Part shown: in pieces, positions 13,701 through 26,383 of the stretch
How positions within the stretch are numbered: the stretch's first letter is position 1
Layout: each line of letters begins with the position of its first letter
Made by a program: the position numbers and the translations under genes
Notes under the pieces: generated by a model
Databases searched by the model: none
What the model saw: only the letters and a program-made list of their open reading frames with translations
What the model was told of the DNA's origin: nothing
From: Fasciola hepatica
Taxonomy: Eukaryota > Platyhelminthes > Trematoda > Plagiorchiida > Fasciolidae
DNA: 64,000 bases
Reading direction: 5' to 3'
Assembly (NCBI GenBank): GCA_948099385.1
Contig: CANUEZ040000180.1
Location: 3,817,501-3,881,500, forward strand

Positions 13701-16700
13701 GAAGAAGAATGGTTTAGGTTTAAAGATCTGCAATCTCTGTGGTTCAAAATTTAAAAAAACATATCATTCAGGCATTATTTAGGAGACGAAAAACATGCCA
13801 CCATGCGCAATAGACCTGGTTTGTGGTAATCGGGACTTCGTTGTTCGTATTTAGTTGCCAGTCAACACATAAGACTTAGACGATCATCTACTGGCGGGCC
13901 AAGTTGAGATCGAAGTCTTTAGGTGTTTTTCGATTGAAACATACGGATATTTAATTTTGTACCTCCTATAATTCTATTTGCGAACATCCACATCATTGCT
14001 CAATAAGTCAGTATTCAACTGAAGATGCTTTATGTTACTAGTCAGTTTAGTGATATTTTTTCCAAAACAAAACCCTTGCAATAGAAGATAACTTTGCTGA
14101 GCATGATCTCGTGCATTGCTCGCCTAATGCAGTTCCTCATCAAAGTCAAATTTATGCGAAGGCGTGCTGCACATTGTTTCATCAAAAGATTAATATCTCA
14201 TCCAATTTTGTTCTGTTTAAAGGCTTCCTGCCCTGTTTCATAACATATACCGATCTTTCTATTGATCAATAGTGGTACGGCAATGACAGCTGGTTCAAGA
14301 ACCGCTTTGTTGACAAACTAGTTGAAACTCTCTACTTTTGACGGGGTGCATTTTTCTCCATGTCCAATGTTGTGAGATGCGGAAAGGGGCTCTGATTATT
14401 TTGCAATGCATCTTTGTTCTTATCACGTGATGGATTTCACTGGGATGACTGATGGTTTTCATTCGGTTTTTTACTATGAATGAGCCCTGTTGCGACGATT
14501 TTACATGACCTGTTCAGTTTTCTCTAGCTTACCTCTAAGTTCTTCTTTTTTATCGGGTTTTATGTCGTTCGAATCTGAAGCAAACGGATAGATTGCGCGA
14601 TGTTGGTGGATCACGTTTGAAAAATGAGTTTCCAATCTTTGTTGATGCCCTTCATCGTGATTCGAACATCTGTCCCAGTATTTACGCAGCATCATCCGCG
14701 TTCAGAGGAATCCAAAACAAATGAAAAATACGCGACCATTTAGTAGTTAACGTGGTTTTGTTGTGCTGGAACAACCCTTGCTGTTCTTCTCACTATAAAG
14801 GGATCCTCCACATTCTAATGCTGGCAATAGTCGATTTCAAACATTCGCACAGCTAGATATAGAACAAGAACATCCGCTTCAAATTACCGGTCATGTACCA
14901 TTTATCAAAATGTAATAATGCAACCTCACAAGTTCAGTTTAGAAATACGAGGATTTTCACGATATTTGTAGCTCATATATGTAACAAAGCTATTCGGGCT
15001 GACTGGTTATGCTCACTGCTATTCAGGAACGAATATGCGGGGGTGATGTGTGACCCACATTGTAATATTTGAGTGAATATACGCATACATTGATATATAT
15101 ATATATATATATAATGTGCCGATAACCGGGTACAAGGTACAGAGGTACAGTGCCATGCAAAAACAAGGAATAGGAAAAAGAACGTGGTGATTCACAGATG
15201 AAATCTCTCTGACGTTTTAACATACTCTGTCACATATGAACGACTATAGGTCACGACTTTGAGCTAACACTTTGAGAGACACAGTGCCGTGTCATAGCTT
15301 GGCTTCCACGTTTCGATTTCTATTCCACGTACATTTGTGGGATGAATACTACCCCATTGCCCAGACCGAAATAGATCATTGATCTAATGAGCTCTATGCT
15401 GAGCCTCTGGTCAGAACGTCTAAGTTACAAGGCAGTAGGACGATATGAGGGCCTCGTAGCTTTCTGGGAGCCGGTGACAGACTGCCCAGTTCATGCACCC
15501 TTAGGATGAAACCAGACATCACGGCTCACGTCTATCTTTTCAACGAATGAATGGAATTGATGGATGAGTTAAATTAAAGTATACTGGTGAAACAAGAAAT
15601 CAGCAGCTTGCGATGGCGAAGGACTACATCAGAAACCGTGCGGCATTGGCTAGAAGGTGTTTCAGTAATTCACCTTTTATGGAATGAAGAGCATTGCGTA
15701 GTATATTTGACATACCATATTGCCGACAGACAGGTTAAATAACTGATCTTTGTGTGCGTCGAATGAAAAACGGATAAATTATTAACATTCGAAAGTCGGA
15801 GGCGGTACTGAACGAGGGGACCGCTGTGATATCATTTGCCAGGCTATATACTCAGATCACAGGTACAAATTGAAATGATGTAGAGAGAAGACCAGCAATC
15901 ACCAAAATTTTCATTGAAATAGATCAACTGAAATTCAGAAGTTGCCTTCTGACTCAGTGGGAAGACCGGGGAAGATGGGGAGAGATGGCGGTTTCACTCT
16001 CAAACTCGGGCGTGCACTCGTGTGCGCTTAGCCAAAGGAAAGGTGTGTTGCCATCAGAGTTTTTAAACACTTTTCATTCCCCATTTTCAGTTACCTTTTT
16101 GAATAAATGAGATGGTAACGCTAAACTGATAAAAAGAAGAATAAATTTCGGTACGAACACATTGGCGGGCTGGCAATATTTTGTCCGCTGAGCATGAAGA
16201 TAACTGAGTGTGATTCACACTTGGAACGGCGAGGCTTTGAATACATTTATACAAAATTAGAAGAGATCACACTAAGGAATCCCAGGTTTTCGAAATTAGA
16301 ACGGAATCATAAGCACTCCTCATTGATCGGACGCCAAATTATCACTCTTCTCTGTCGAGTTATTTGGGTGAAAACTTTGATATGAATAGAAGTAGACACA
16401 TTCCAAGCTTTGACAGAAAAAATCCGTTGGTGGCATAAATCCCGTCACCAAATTCAAATAATCTTTATTTTTATATACGATTCCCATGAAAACAGTAACT
16501 GCGCACGCAATACCGGATGAAAACAAATATGTTCCGTTTTCTGTCGACTTACCGGAATCACTTCGGTGTCAGATACCACGGTTACACTAATTCCTTTTAT
16601 GAACAGCGTTAAACAGCAGGATGAGCCTCACTGACCACTGCCCTTCTCACCATTTCGCACATAGCAGTGGGAAGAATGAACATACAAGGTGGACATGTAT

Positions 16701-16999
16701 TAAGACTACAGGAGTGGGAAAATAAAAGAACCACCTAGCAACCAGCATACAGAAGTTGAACAAACATATATAGATCAGTAATTCTGATTCGACAAAACCG
16801 AAAACACGATGGTAACTGTTAAGTGACCGCTGCTATATCTTTCGGCATCAACAGACAACTAATTGAGGGGATCCTTTGAACCACGATCACCGAAATTTGA
16901 GGCACCTAATTTCCTTGGGTCGGATGTCTACTTCAATTCACTTGAAGTGAGTGTTTTACTTACAGAGAGAAGAATATTCAGCTGTCACATTAAAATGAC
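10703..16999. other. Long gene-poor stretch, no supported gene
   Basis: More than 6 kb without a frame that combines start, splice sites and motif. It contains a (TA)n microsatellite at 15093-15113. Frames such as 12897-13286 (plus) and 14501-14695 (minus) are open but show no recognisable domain and no convincing paired splice signals. Nothing else is supportable. Confidence 0.45.
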
Positions 17000-17002
17000 A
17001 TA

Positions 17003-17600
17003 CTCATCAACATCATCATCCAAATTGTCATCATCATCAACATCAACATCAATATCTTCAATATCATCATCACCCGAATCATCATCATCATGATCAGCAT
17101 CATCATCGTCATCATCATCCGAATATGCGAGTGACCGCTACCACCAACAATATGATCTTCCAGGTTATCATCGGAATCAACATCATTATCACCATACTCG
17201 TCATCATCATTATCAACATCATCATTATCAAAATCGTCATGTTTTGATGATCATCATCATCGTCACTACCATGGTCATATTCAGCATACGAATCTTAGTC
17301 ACTATCTTCACTATCATCGTCCGATTATTCAACCAAATCAACATCATCACCAACGTCTGCACCATCATCATCATTATCATCATCGACCGAATCATCATCA
17401 TTATCATCATCATCATCAACATCGTCATCATCATCACCATCATTACCATCATCATCATCACCAATGTCTGCACCATCATCATCATCATCAACGAAATCAT
17501 CATCTTCGTAGTCATCATCATCGTTATCAGCATCACCATCGTTTTTATGATCGTTATGATTGTCAGAATCATTATTTTCATCGTCATTGTCTCCATTGTC
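17003..17600. repeat. Long imperfect (ATC)n / (GAT)n trinucleotide tract
   Basis: About 600 bases are dominated by CATCAT/TCATCA units on the plus strand, broken by ACC, ATT, CGT and CAA variants. The minus strand reads GATGATGAT; one frame gives an aspartate-rich stretch of roughly 90 residues with Asp, Asn, Glu and Gly interruptions and a few non-repeat words (such as YEDDDFVD). It ends in a stop, and the acidic reading resumes in shifted frames further on. The other frames read all Met, Ile or Ser, as expected of a triplet repeat. It is either a degenerate microsatellite or a dead acidic low-complexity coding exon. It sits directly beside the 3' part of the minus-strand retroelement fragment. 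Confidence 0.85.
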
Positions 17601-17734
17601 TGAGGAGTAATGGAAAAACTGTCACTGTGCGGTAGACTTGTGTGTGCCGTACACAACACATGTCTCATCCAACGGAGACTGTTAATCCATATACATTGCC
17701 ATCGAATATTCCCCGAATTAGTACAAAATACTCA

Positions 17735-18680
17735 ATTTTTCTCCTCAGGATTTTTAGGCCGGTCATTTCATCGAATCTTACCGGTACTTCGTAGACAGCG
17801 ATAGTCGAACACCTCAAGACAACGAACATCTTCCGCAGGCAGACCCCATGTTTTGCAACCATGAAACGGAACTGAATGGATCGTGGTACTGCACATATGA
17901 CCCTACATGTTTAGCGAAATATCAGGTCGGCTCCACGAAAGCTTCAGTCCAGTCATAAGCCGCTCGAGCTATGGGAATGCGCGTGTTAACATCTACCACC
18001 GTGCTCCTATCCACCGTCAAGCTGTCTCTGAAGTAAGTAAAGCGGCCGACAGCTGTTAGCTCCTGCCCATCGAACATCAAGCACAGAACCCTTGATGTCC
18101 CGTCTTTCAACATCACTTCACACTTTGAAGGAGCAGAGCGCATGCCGAATGGGGCTACAGCTATGACAAGTCTATCTAGTGTAGTTTGCTGACGTGCCGT
18201 GCATTCGAACAAGCAGACAAGATCGCTGGCGTAATCTAGATCATGTAGCTTTCCACCATTTGTCAGTTTGACGAGTACATCCTGATGATTTCACACGGCA
18301 TTCTGCAGTATCCCGTCGATGATGAAGTTAAACAGGTTTGGTTGGATGGGATACCCTCATCAGACACTGCTGATCGATTTGCATGAACCGGATATTTCAC
18401 CGTATACCCTCACGTGTCCAGATGTATGCGAGTACAATCAACTTGGTAGACTCATGGACTTTTGTGGTGTACCTTCCAGATGAAGAAACTTGGACAGCGC
18501 TATTCGAACAACTGAATCAAAGGCCCCATTCAAGTCGAGGAAAACCATTATTTTTGGCAGACGGTATGTGTGACGCTCCTCAGTTAGTTGACGACTGAGT
18601 TCACATGCACAAATCCTGTCCTTCCTACAGATTGAAGTCACACATCTTCTTTCTTGAAGTCCAGGTTTTCTCATCCATAT
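17735..18680 (-). mobile_element. Decayed CR1/RTE-like non-LTR retrotransposon fragment (reverse transcriptase and C-terminal part)
   Basis: Read on the minus strand from 18680 downwards, successive frames give reverse transcriptase landmarks: FLDLNGAFDSV (catalytic block A, about 18560), LFNFIIDGILQ (about 18315), then DYASDLVCLF where the YADD catalytic box should be (about 18235). These are followed by SAPSKCEVML and RFTYFRDSL, typical of the thumb region, and finally TWGLPAEDVR with FDYRCLRS (about 17800) from the C-terminal domain. Several frameshifts and stops separate the blocks, and the second active-site aspartate pair is altered. It is a 5'-truncated dead copy. The endonuclease domain is missing. 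The same family appears on the opposite strand at 23.3-25.3 kb. Confidence 0.82.
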
Positions 18681-18689
18681 TTAACGGTG

Positions 18690-20486
18690 TTATTCATTCT
18701 TTAGCAATCCTCTTTATGATATACTGGCATCCACTTGAAAATAGGACACAGTTTGTGCTTTTCTTTCAAAACCGAAAGCCTAGGTGTTGTTGTGATTACA
18801 GAATTTGGACCGTAGTAATGCTAAACACCACCATGATCGTCATTACTAAACCTTATTATCTCCGACTAGTATGAACAATGTTTACTAAGTAAAAGTCTCG
18901 GGGTATTTGTGCTTTACAGTTTCCTTGACAAATGCACATGGTGCGTTTATCGAGCGTGGGATTGAGAACATATTTTAGGACCATGTTCACAGGCACAATA
19001 AATGACGTCCCTGAAAGCCAGATTGAACAGGTTTGCATAACATTCACGTTTGAGTGTTGATTCATCAGGGTAAAGCATTTCATATAACGAAGGCCTTCAT
19101 GAAATCAAAAATACATGTGCCAGTACAGTCTCAACGGAATACGGCCAACAAAAACTTGTTTCGCATCCGGATAGATTATACAATTTTGATAAGAATGCAA
19201 ACTTAAACCAAACAAAGCGGAGCGCATCTAATTAAAAATATTAACACCGTTCCGCTTCTGTTGCTCATTTACTTTTTCCTCTGGGAGGAACAGCTAAGCA
19301 TTTCAATCGATTCACTGGTCTGTACTACCAACTGGGGAGGTTGCGTAAATTTCAAAGTCAATACTGAACAGAACAAAGAGATACATTTGATAAAATGAGG
19401 AGAGAACTATGAATAAGCTTTTTTTCCTGATTTGGGACAAAAAATGTGTATCGATGACCAACATTTGAGACAGTCGACCTTAGAGCTTCGGCTGTGACCC
19501 GGTCTATATGTCTAAATTGATGTGCGGTTCCGATACACTGTGGTCTGTGTCCAAGTGGATTCTCGTAATGATCAGTCACGAGCGGATGAGCGAAAATTCG
19601 ATAGAAATGGTTACAAAACATTTTGCTTGGCTTTTGCTATTGGGCTCTTCTCCATTAAGATAGTTTTCCAAAGTCACTGTTGTGTTCATATAACAGTTCA
19701 TGAAAATAACTCGTAGTGAACCTGTACGACCTGAATCACCATGGAGCGGGAGCAGTTATATATGAAAATTCAGACAAAAGTAATTCAGGTAGAGAAGTAC
19801 TGTGTTCACTGGGGACAGTGGCGTCGCACATTTTATTGGTACTGGCTAATGGTGAAGCAGAAAACGTGATCTATCGAATAAAAGGAAATCTGTAGATGTT
19901 GCTTGAGAATACAAGCCAAATTTATATGCAGATAGATTTCGCCGCACATCAACTTCAAAGGGGTTCTTTAGAATATGAGGACGGGAACGGCATGATCATC
20001 ACAAAAAAGGAAACCTCGCAGTTAAAGTTAATTGTTAGGCAGATTATTGGCTTTTGGTCAATTTATTCAGTAAATTTTTTAACAACCAATTGGAGCTAAG
20101 CATCAAAATTGAGGGAAGTCGGTTGAAGCATCCCGCCGTCGCCATTATTTTACGCGGGTTGCAATTGTCAAATATCCACGTGATTGGATTTTGCTCGTAT
20201 ATAAGTCAAACAGTTGAATTGGGAAGCACTGAATCCACAGAACAAAATTCTTTTAGTACAGACAGAATACTCATATAGCAACATGCAGGTGTTCACTCCC
20301 AATTTGGATATTCACGAAAGAAAAAATGTCCATTTTTAAGTGGTAAAGTGAGATAAATATGACAGTAAATTAGGCTGGATTGACAAATCCTTAAGTACCT
20401 TCGATGGTAGAGGGGAACGTTTTTGAGTTAGTGCAAATGTAGACAAATATTATGGCTGATGCATCGTGATTGGTACCACTTCTCAG
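18690..20486. other. No supported gene
   Basis: Only short unsupported frames on both strands. No tRNA-like or retroelement sequence was recognised. Confidence 0.4.
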
Positions 20487-21448
20487 AATCTTATACAGCT
20501 GGTATCGGATTGGGTAACATCAGCCTGGAAGACTGGGTGAGCTCAATTTTGTGTTCTGATGGAAACAGGTGATTCGCAATAAGAAAAACGGTCACTGTAA
20601 CTTCATTTTGTTTGACCACAGGTTACGCTGTCTATTTGGACCACCATTGGGGTGTGAGATTCGAAACTCGTTCAGTGAAGCAACATTTGCAAGTGAAGCG
20701 ACAGGTAAGTTAGATAGACGACGTAGATATAAAGATTAGGAATCTTGCAGTCTACACGTAAATCTTTGGACACAAAGCAATGTTATTCCTTGACACTAAC
20801 ACAGCAAACTGCCATCTTCAGCGCTGAACGCATTGTAGGTTACGTTGCTGTAGCCTAATCCATGGCAATATCTTTTGCACTCTACCATATCGAAATACTT
20901 GTATTCTGCTTTTGTGACTAACTACACCAAAGTAACTATTTGCATCTTATGACATGTTTCCCTCCCGTTCTGGTGAAGTAATTAAGGCTTCTGCAAACAG
21001 CATTCCTGTGTGATAGACATCATGAGTAAGAATGAGGAAGCATTTGTGCAGTTATTCATGGCAATATCTTTCTTGGAGATGGTTGCACCGAGCACAAAAT
21101 ATTGGTACACCTTTGATGCATCCTTGGCTGCAAAATATCTTGTCCTCTCTCTCTCAAAGTCTAGTCGGTGGTCGTTGATGTAGGAGTTGTTAAATGTTCG
21201 TGCTCATTGAGATTTGTTATTTCTTGTTTGAAATTTCAAATTATGTTGGGCAGAGAGTGCTGATATTGAACCGAAAATGAGCATGAATTACTTCAGGAAT
21301 TTTAAAAATAAAAATCAATTTTGCGACATTGTTCCGCTACTGTCCAGAACCATGTCAAAGCATGTCCACAAAGGGAGTACAGTTGAAAAATAATGTCCAA
21401 AACGACTCATTTGAAACAATTATGCCAACAAATTGGATGGGAAAACGG
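20487..21448 (+). CDS. Candidate three-exon piece (20487-20536, 20622-20704, 21348-21448) with weak discoidin-like features
   Basis: Three segments carry acceptor and donor signals and join in phase. The first follows TACCACTTCTCAG and ends CTGG|GTGAGC; the second follows TTTGACCACAG and ends ACAG|GTAAGT; the third follows CTACTGTCCAG and ends ACGG|GTGAGA. Exon lengths of 50, 83 and 101 bases keep one open frame of about 78 residues. The middle exon reads C..GPPLGCEIRNSFSEATF, which resembles the opening of F5/8-type-C (discoidin) domains (C..PLGME..I....ItASS). The third exon (CQSMS, then GVQLKNNVQNDSF) could be a second such opening. No start or stop was found, so this would be an internal part of a larger extracellular or receptor gene. 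Domain assignment is tentative and the exons could be coincidental. Confidence 0.28.
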
Positions 21449-23299
21449 GTGAGATTAGTTGTATCACGGCTGCAAAGTCATGTGATCATACAGTTATTTC
21501 GGTTGAGACAATGGATGTTTTCCTCAAAGCTTGACAGTGGTCCCGGTAAACCTGCGTAGTCAGACAATGTGACCCCAATTGGATGCTCCGGTCAACTTAA
21601 CGTTGCACCATCAGAATAAGATGTGCGGCGGCTGACCACGGAAAATGACGGTTATCAACAATGCCATCTTGCGACAGGTATTTTGTATGATTTCAAAGTT
21701 CGGCGAGTAGCGTGTACTGCATGAGAACCGTTGTCATTAGAACACGTTCTACCTGTTCATTGTCTGGTATTGTCAAATACTACTGAGTCTCTCTAGACAT
21801 CTAACTAGATTGATTTTTTTCTATCACAAACACATGTGCATACACACTCAAGTCAGTCTTTGCTGGATGAGAGATAGAATCAGTGCTCAAGTGCAATTTC
21901 GTTATTTTGGTTTGCAAATGTCCACTTCAAATCGCGGTTCTCGTGACCCATGGACTATCTGGAGCCTCGGAATGATTGACGGCCTCGGTCCTTGTAGTCG
22001 GATTACATCTGACGGCTCGTCGTTTGTCTTAAACTTATGCTGTTTAGATTCCTGGTTGCACATATGAACAAAGGCTGTTTTGTATTTCCTACGAACTCGT
22101 TGAAAAACAACTTAGACCTTTTCTCATATCCCATTCAGTTGATATATCGCATGTAATCACCGTCATATAGCTTCATGTGAACTGGATCCCTCGCGATTGA
22201 CAGCTCATGAAGAAAATTGGAATATTTTGTTAAAAATATGGTCGTTTTTATCAGCTTTCAGATTGCTTGCTGACCGGGACAGTTGATTCAGTTTGTGAGT
22301 AAAAGGGCAAGCACTATTAATCATTCTGATTTTCCTGTTTGTCTCTACATATAATTTCGATAATGAAAGTCGAAAAACCAAGTCACGCTAGATATTTTAC
22401 CTGGTAATATTTGATTACTACTAACCTTTGACAGTCACGATGTGGGATAGGTATATTTATTCTCTACAACATTATGTAATAAGAGAGAGAGCAGATCAAA
22501 AACTCGGTGCAATCCAAGATCGGAACTTTTTCCAACAGCATGGAATCTGAGATGTGAAAATTCTTCCGTTGTTCTCCGAATTCTATCCTTGCCAGTATTC
22601 GGGTTCCGGTGACCTCAAAGTGAAATAAAGTTGTGTTGCTGCCTAAAATAAAACAAAATTTACTCACACACGCTGTCAGAGACGTCAATTACAACAACTT
22701 GTAGCTTCTCATACAGAAAGCTGAGTTCACATATCAGTACGCCAATTACGGTCGCCCTATTTTGTTCGGTTCAAAATGAGTCGAAGAAAATCCGAGCGGA
22801 TTTTTTTGAAGGCCTTGCACTACAGTTTCTTTAATTGAAGTTATGTGATGAGTCGACATTTCTTTTTCTTGATTCATGTTTCTAAGCCGATGATTGTCAA
22901 CTAAATCGATAGAGAAACTCTCAATGATGCCACTCTGCTTGCTCAACATAATCAAGATATATAGAATCTTTACCCCGGTGAAGATTGTGTATGGCACTAA
23001 TTTGCGTGTCCAGAGATACGTTCATTGACCTTACTGCTTCCGAATTAGACCCCAAGCCTTGTGTTGTACTCCGAACAACCGACGACACACTTCTCGTTCG
23101 ATACAAATCTATCATGTGTTGTATTAGTACTCATTGGTTTACCTTTGCAAACATGCGAAAGCCAATAAGGGTTCACCATCCGGCTAGAATGAAGGCAAGC
23201 TTTACTGAAGGAAAAAGGAGATGAGAGAGAGGGGAAAAAATAATCTATTCTCCGACTAAAGTATTCTCTTTTTTACTTTGATGCTCTCAAAGTGCACAC
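21449..23299. other. No supported gene
   Basis: Open frames at 21810-22067 (plus) and 22464-22997 (minus) lack paired splice signals or recognisable domains. If the candidate at 20.5-21.4 kb is real, its next exon should start in phase 0 somewhere here, but I could not identify it. Confidence 0.4.
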
Positions 23300-25270
23300 A
23301 CTTTCTTAAACGGGGCAACTGGATGCCCTAGCCAGGACTTTTGAGACCTTTAACACTGACGTGTGTTTTGTCTTCAAAACTCTCATAAAAGACCCAAAAT
23401 CAAAGTTAATAATTCGCTCTCCAGATACAAGCTCTGCTTCTCGTTTCACCGTCCGCATATCGGGTGATTCGGTATCTAGTGCTCGTGGTCAGGCTGGCGT
23501 TGGATTCGCTCTGAGAATGAAGGCAGAGCGTGCACTGCTCGAGCGGATTCCAGTCAGCAGCCGTCTGTGTGCAGTTCCATTGGATGGTTTTGTGCATGTG
23601 AAAGACACTAGACTGAATAGCTGATGTCTGTTTGCCGTTTGTGTGAATGCTCCAACTAACTGTTTCTTTCTTGTGGCTAAAGACGACTTCTCTCAGGATT
23701 AGTCTCAATTGTTCTACACAGTGCATTTTGCGCAAACCATGGTTGATGCTGGTGATCTCAGTGTTCAAATATGGGAGGTCGATATGCCGTTCAAGCCGAT
23801 CGAATTGATAACGGCGACTGTTTCATTCAGCTATGTTCCAACCATGGACTATTCCTAACGAGTACAAATCTCTTGCACAGAGAGCGACACTGGCTAACCT
23901 GGCGTACTTGTGCGCCTTCACAGCGCTGGACTCACATCGACCATAAAACTGTCGGTTTCCGCTTGCGCGGATCAATTCAAGACTGTCGATCATTCCGGTG
24001 CACGTCTGTAGACACTCGTCACGCTCTTGTCTGTGAGCACTTCAGCTTGTGCCTCGTCAGTAGCCGAAGCAAAGCCAAACCGAACCTTCTCCCGCAGCTG
24101 CTAATGGAGGATAGCCAACGATCTGCTTTCCGGACAGCATTATCCACCAGGTTATTGATGCAGTCAAATTCTCAGGATCCATAAGAGCGAAGGGCATAGA
24201 TCATATAGGCTCTATGTAGGGCTGCTGCTGCTACCCAAGGTCCAGCATTTAGATACACACAGGATCGATGGATATCTGCATCCTCATTTGCACTGTTAGA
24301 TGTGTGTAGATCGATTCCTTTGGAATCTGGATGCGATTAGGCACAGAGGTGCCCTAAGCGGCAACTGATTCGGAGCCTGAGAAATGACTATGAGCAGCGC
24401 TAGATTGCGGGAATCGAGCTGGGTTTAGAACTTTTCAAAGTTGCATTGATCACATCTTCACACTTCGATAAATTTTAGAACATAAACACACCTTCCGTAG
24501 GCCCACTATCTCCGTTTTTTGACCCTAAAGCGGCCTTCGACTCAGTCGACTGCACTATTCCCTAGGGCTGCCTCTTATCGAAGGGTGTACTAGAGAAATT
24601 CATTTCCATCGTTAAACCCCTATTTATCAATGATCTAAGACTAGTTCTGATTTACGGTGATCTTTAACCCGAGTTTAACACGAAAAACGATGAGCTTTAC
24701 GGTTGCCCCTCTATCCTTTTATTTTTACCCTTGTAATTGATGTGCTCCTAGAGACTTCAGTTTTGTCACTTGAGGATAGCGCCATTAAACGTCTCCCGAG
24801 TGGGAAGGTATCAGACCCTTAGTACGCTGACTACATAGTTCTTCTAAGTGAAGATCCAGGTAAGTTGCAAGCTTTTATAGACAGCGTGACAAATTGCAAA
24901 CCTATGTTCGGTACGCGTTTTGCACCTTCAAAGTGTAAGATACTGATTCAGGACTGGATTGGTCCGGCGCCCAAACCTTTCAGTGTACGCTGCAGCAGTC
25001 AGGCCCATGCTTCTGTATTGTTCGGAGACATGATAACTGCCGGTGGAGGACATATGAACTTTGTCGGCAGTTGAACACCGATATCTTCGTAGTACTGCTC
25101 GAATCTGGTGGGGACACTGTGTGAGCAATGCCGAGGTTCGGAGTGACAATAAACACTGACTTTCAGTGGTCGTCTGATGCTGCCAGTTGCGTGCGCAAAC
25201 TGTGGTGCCTTTGTCTGCAAACTCCAAAGTACAGGCGACTCCCAGTTGAGCCCAAAAATTAGATCTGCCC
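23300..25270 (+). mobile_element. Decayed CR1/RTE-like non-LTR retrotransposon (endonuclease plus reverse transcriptase)
   Basis: Read left to right, shifting frames give an AP-type endonuclease. GQLDALARTFETFNTDVCF lies at about 23310-23370, RFTVRISGDSV with GQAGVGFAL at 23430-23510, DNGDCFIQLCSNHGLF at 23805-23855, and HWLTWR...SQRWTHIDH at 23890-23945, including the conserved late histidine region. Reverse transcriptase follows: IDHIFTLR (24445), KAAFDSVD (24530-24555), LLSED near 24845, SKCKILIQDW (24928-24960), then HRYLRSTARIWWGH and VSNAEVRS (25078-25145). Many stops (TAG, TGA, TAA) interrupt it and the YADD motif is damaged. The family name is from pattern recognition: a typical flatworm CR1-like layout with EN before RT. 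Confidence 0.82.
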
Positions 25271-25299
25271 TTGGTCCCACAGCTCTGTGTCAATCTCTT

Positions 25300-26383
25300 C
25301 ACTCCGTTATCGTTTCAGAATTGTTGTGAGAGAATATCAAATTAATATTCCTCACTGTCATTTCTCTCCCACCCCGTTTGATGAACTAACTAATAGATAT
25401 GTGACTGAAATTAGAATGTATCTGTTAACTTGCCCTTCATACCATATCATTCCGAAAACAATAAACTTGTATAGGAATTCTCCAGTTCGGCAAATCGGTA
25501 GTTTAGCAGTGAACAAATTTCCGGTTGTCGCCGGGCTAGAAATCTTCTGTAGAGTACTTTCCATTGAATCTTAGCCGAACTCCATAGTTTAAGATCATCC
25601 TGCTGTAGTCCACGAGCCATTCATCACCAATGAAATAATTCGATGTGAAAATATGAAGTATACCACTTATTTCGTAAAGCAATATAACCACAAATCAAAA
25701 ACGCCTTTTCATGTCTATGTGAGTGCGAAACTGTGCCTATCGTAGAAACAAAATTCTCTGTAATATCATGAAAATATTTACGTCAAACTATTTTAAAAGA
25801 AAGCTTATGCATCCTGACAAACTTTCATTAGCAAACTCCTTTGAGTGAATTTCTATTCTGTTTCAATTCGAGTTTGATGGAACTTTTCGAGCAGTCGACC
25901 TGCTAGTGAATAAACTTCTTGTAAGCCCGCCACTGCAACATTAACCAAATAAAACAACGCTGTTTTAATTCAGGACTTAACTATATGAACAAAATATTTG
26001 ATCAATCGGCTCACAATTTCACTTGTTATGAAAGTACTAAGTGGTTAGATATTTTGACTACCTGTAACATACACATCCTCCTTCCAAAAAACTGACGGAC
26101 TCGTGATGAGAAACTGATCAGGACACGAACTCGAAATTATACGCACTACTTTGCATTATCTGCTCGGCGACTTACCAGAGGTAACCTTTGCTGAACCCAG
26201 AGAATAAAATCGTTTCCCCATGAAAAACAGTCATTCAGTTGCAGATATCGTTGCCAGAACGGAACGGATGATACGAATGCGCTTCCCACCTAATTTATTC
26301 AAGCACCCTTCAGTGGTGGTATAAGCTAACACTTTTCCAATTACTTCAACTTTGATGTAGTAGAAATGAAGTCCCAATGGATT
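25300..26383. other. No supported gene
   Basis: No exon with paired splice signals and no mobile-element protein was recognised in this stretch. Confidence 0.4.

Noticed and set aside
17237..17668. Open frames of 119-143 codons on both strands in the ATC tract
   Set aside because: They are poly-Met/Ile readings forced by the triplet repeat and have no protein character.
22464..22997. Minus-strand text resembling the end of a cadherin repeat (YEKLQVVVIDVSDS)
   Set aside because: The only continuation would need a 21-base intron, and no calcium-binding motifs are present around it.
24928..25302. Minus-strand frames of 93 and 124 codons
   Set aside because: They are antisense to the recognisable reverse transcriptase C-terminal part of the plus-strand non-LTR element.
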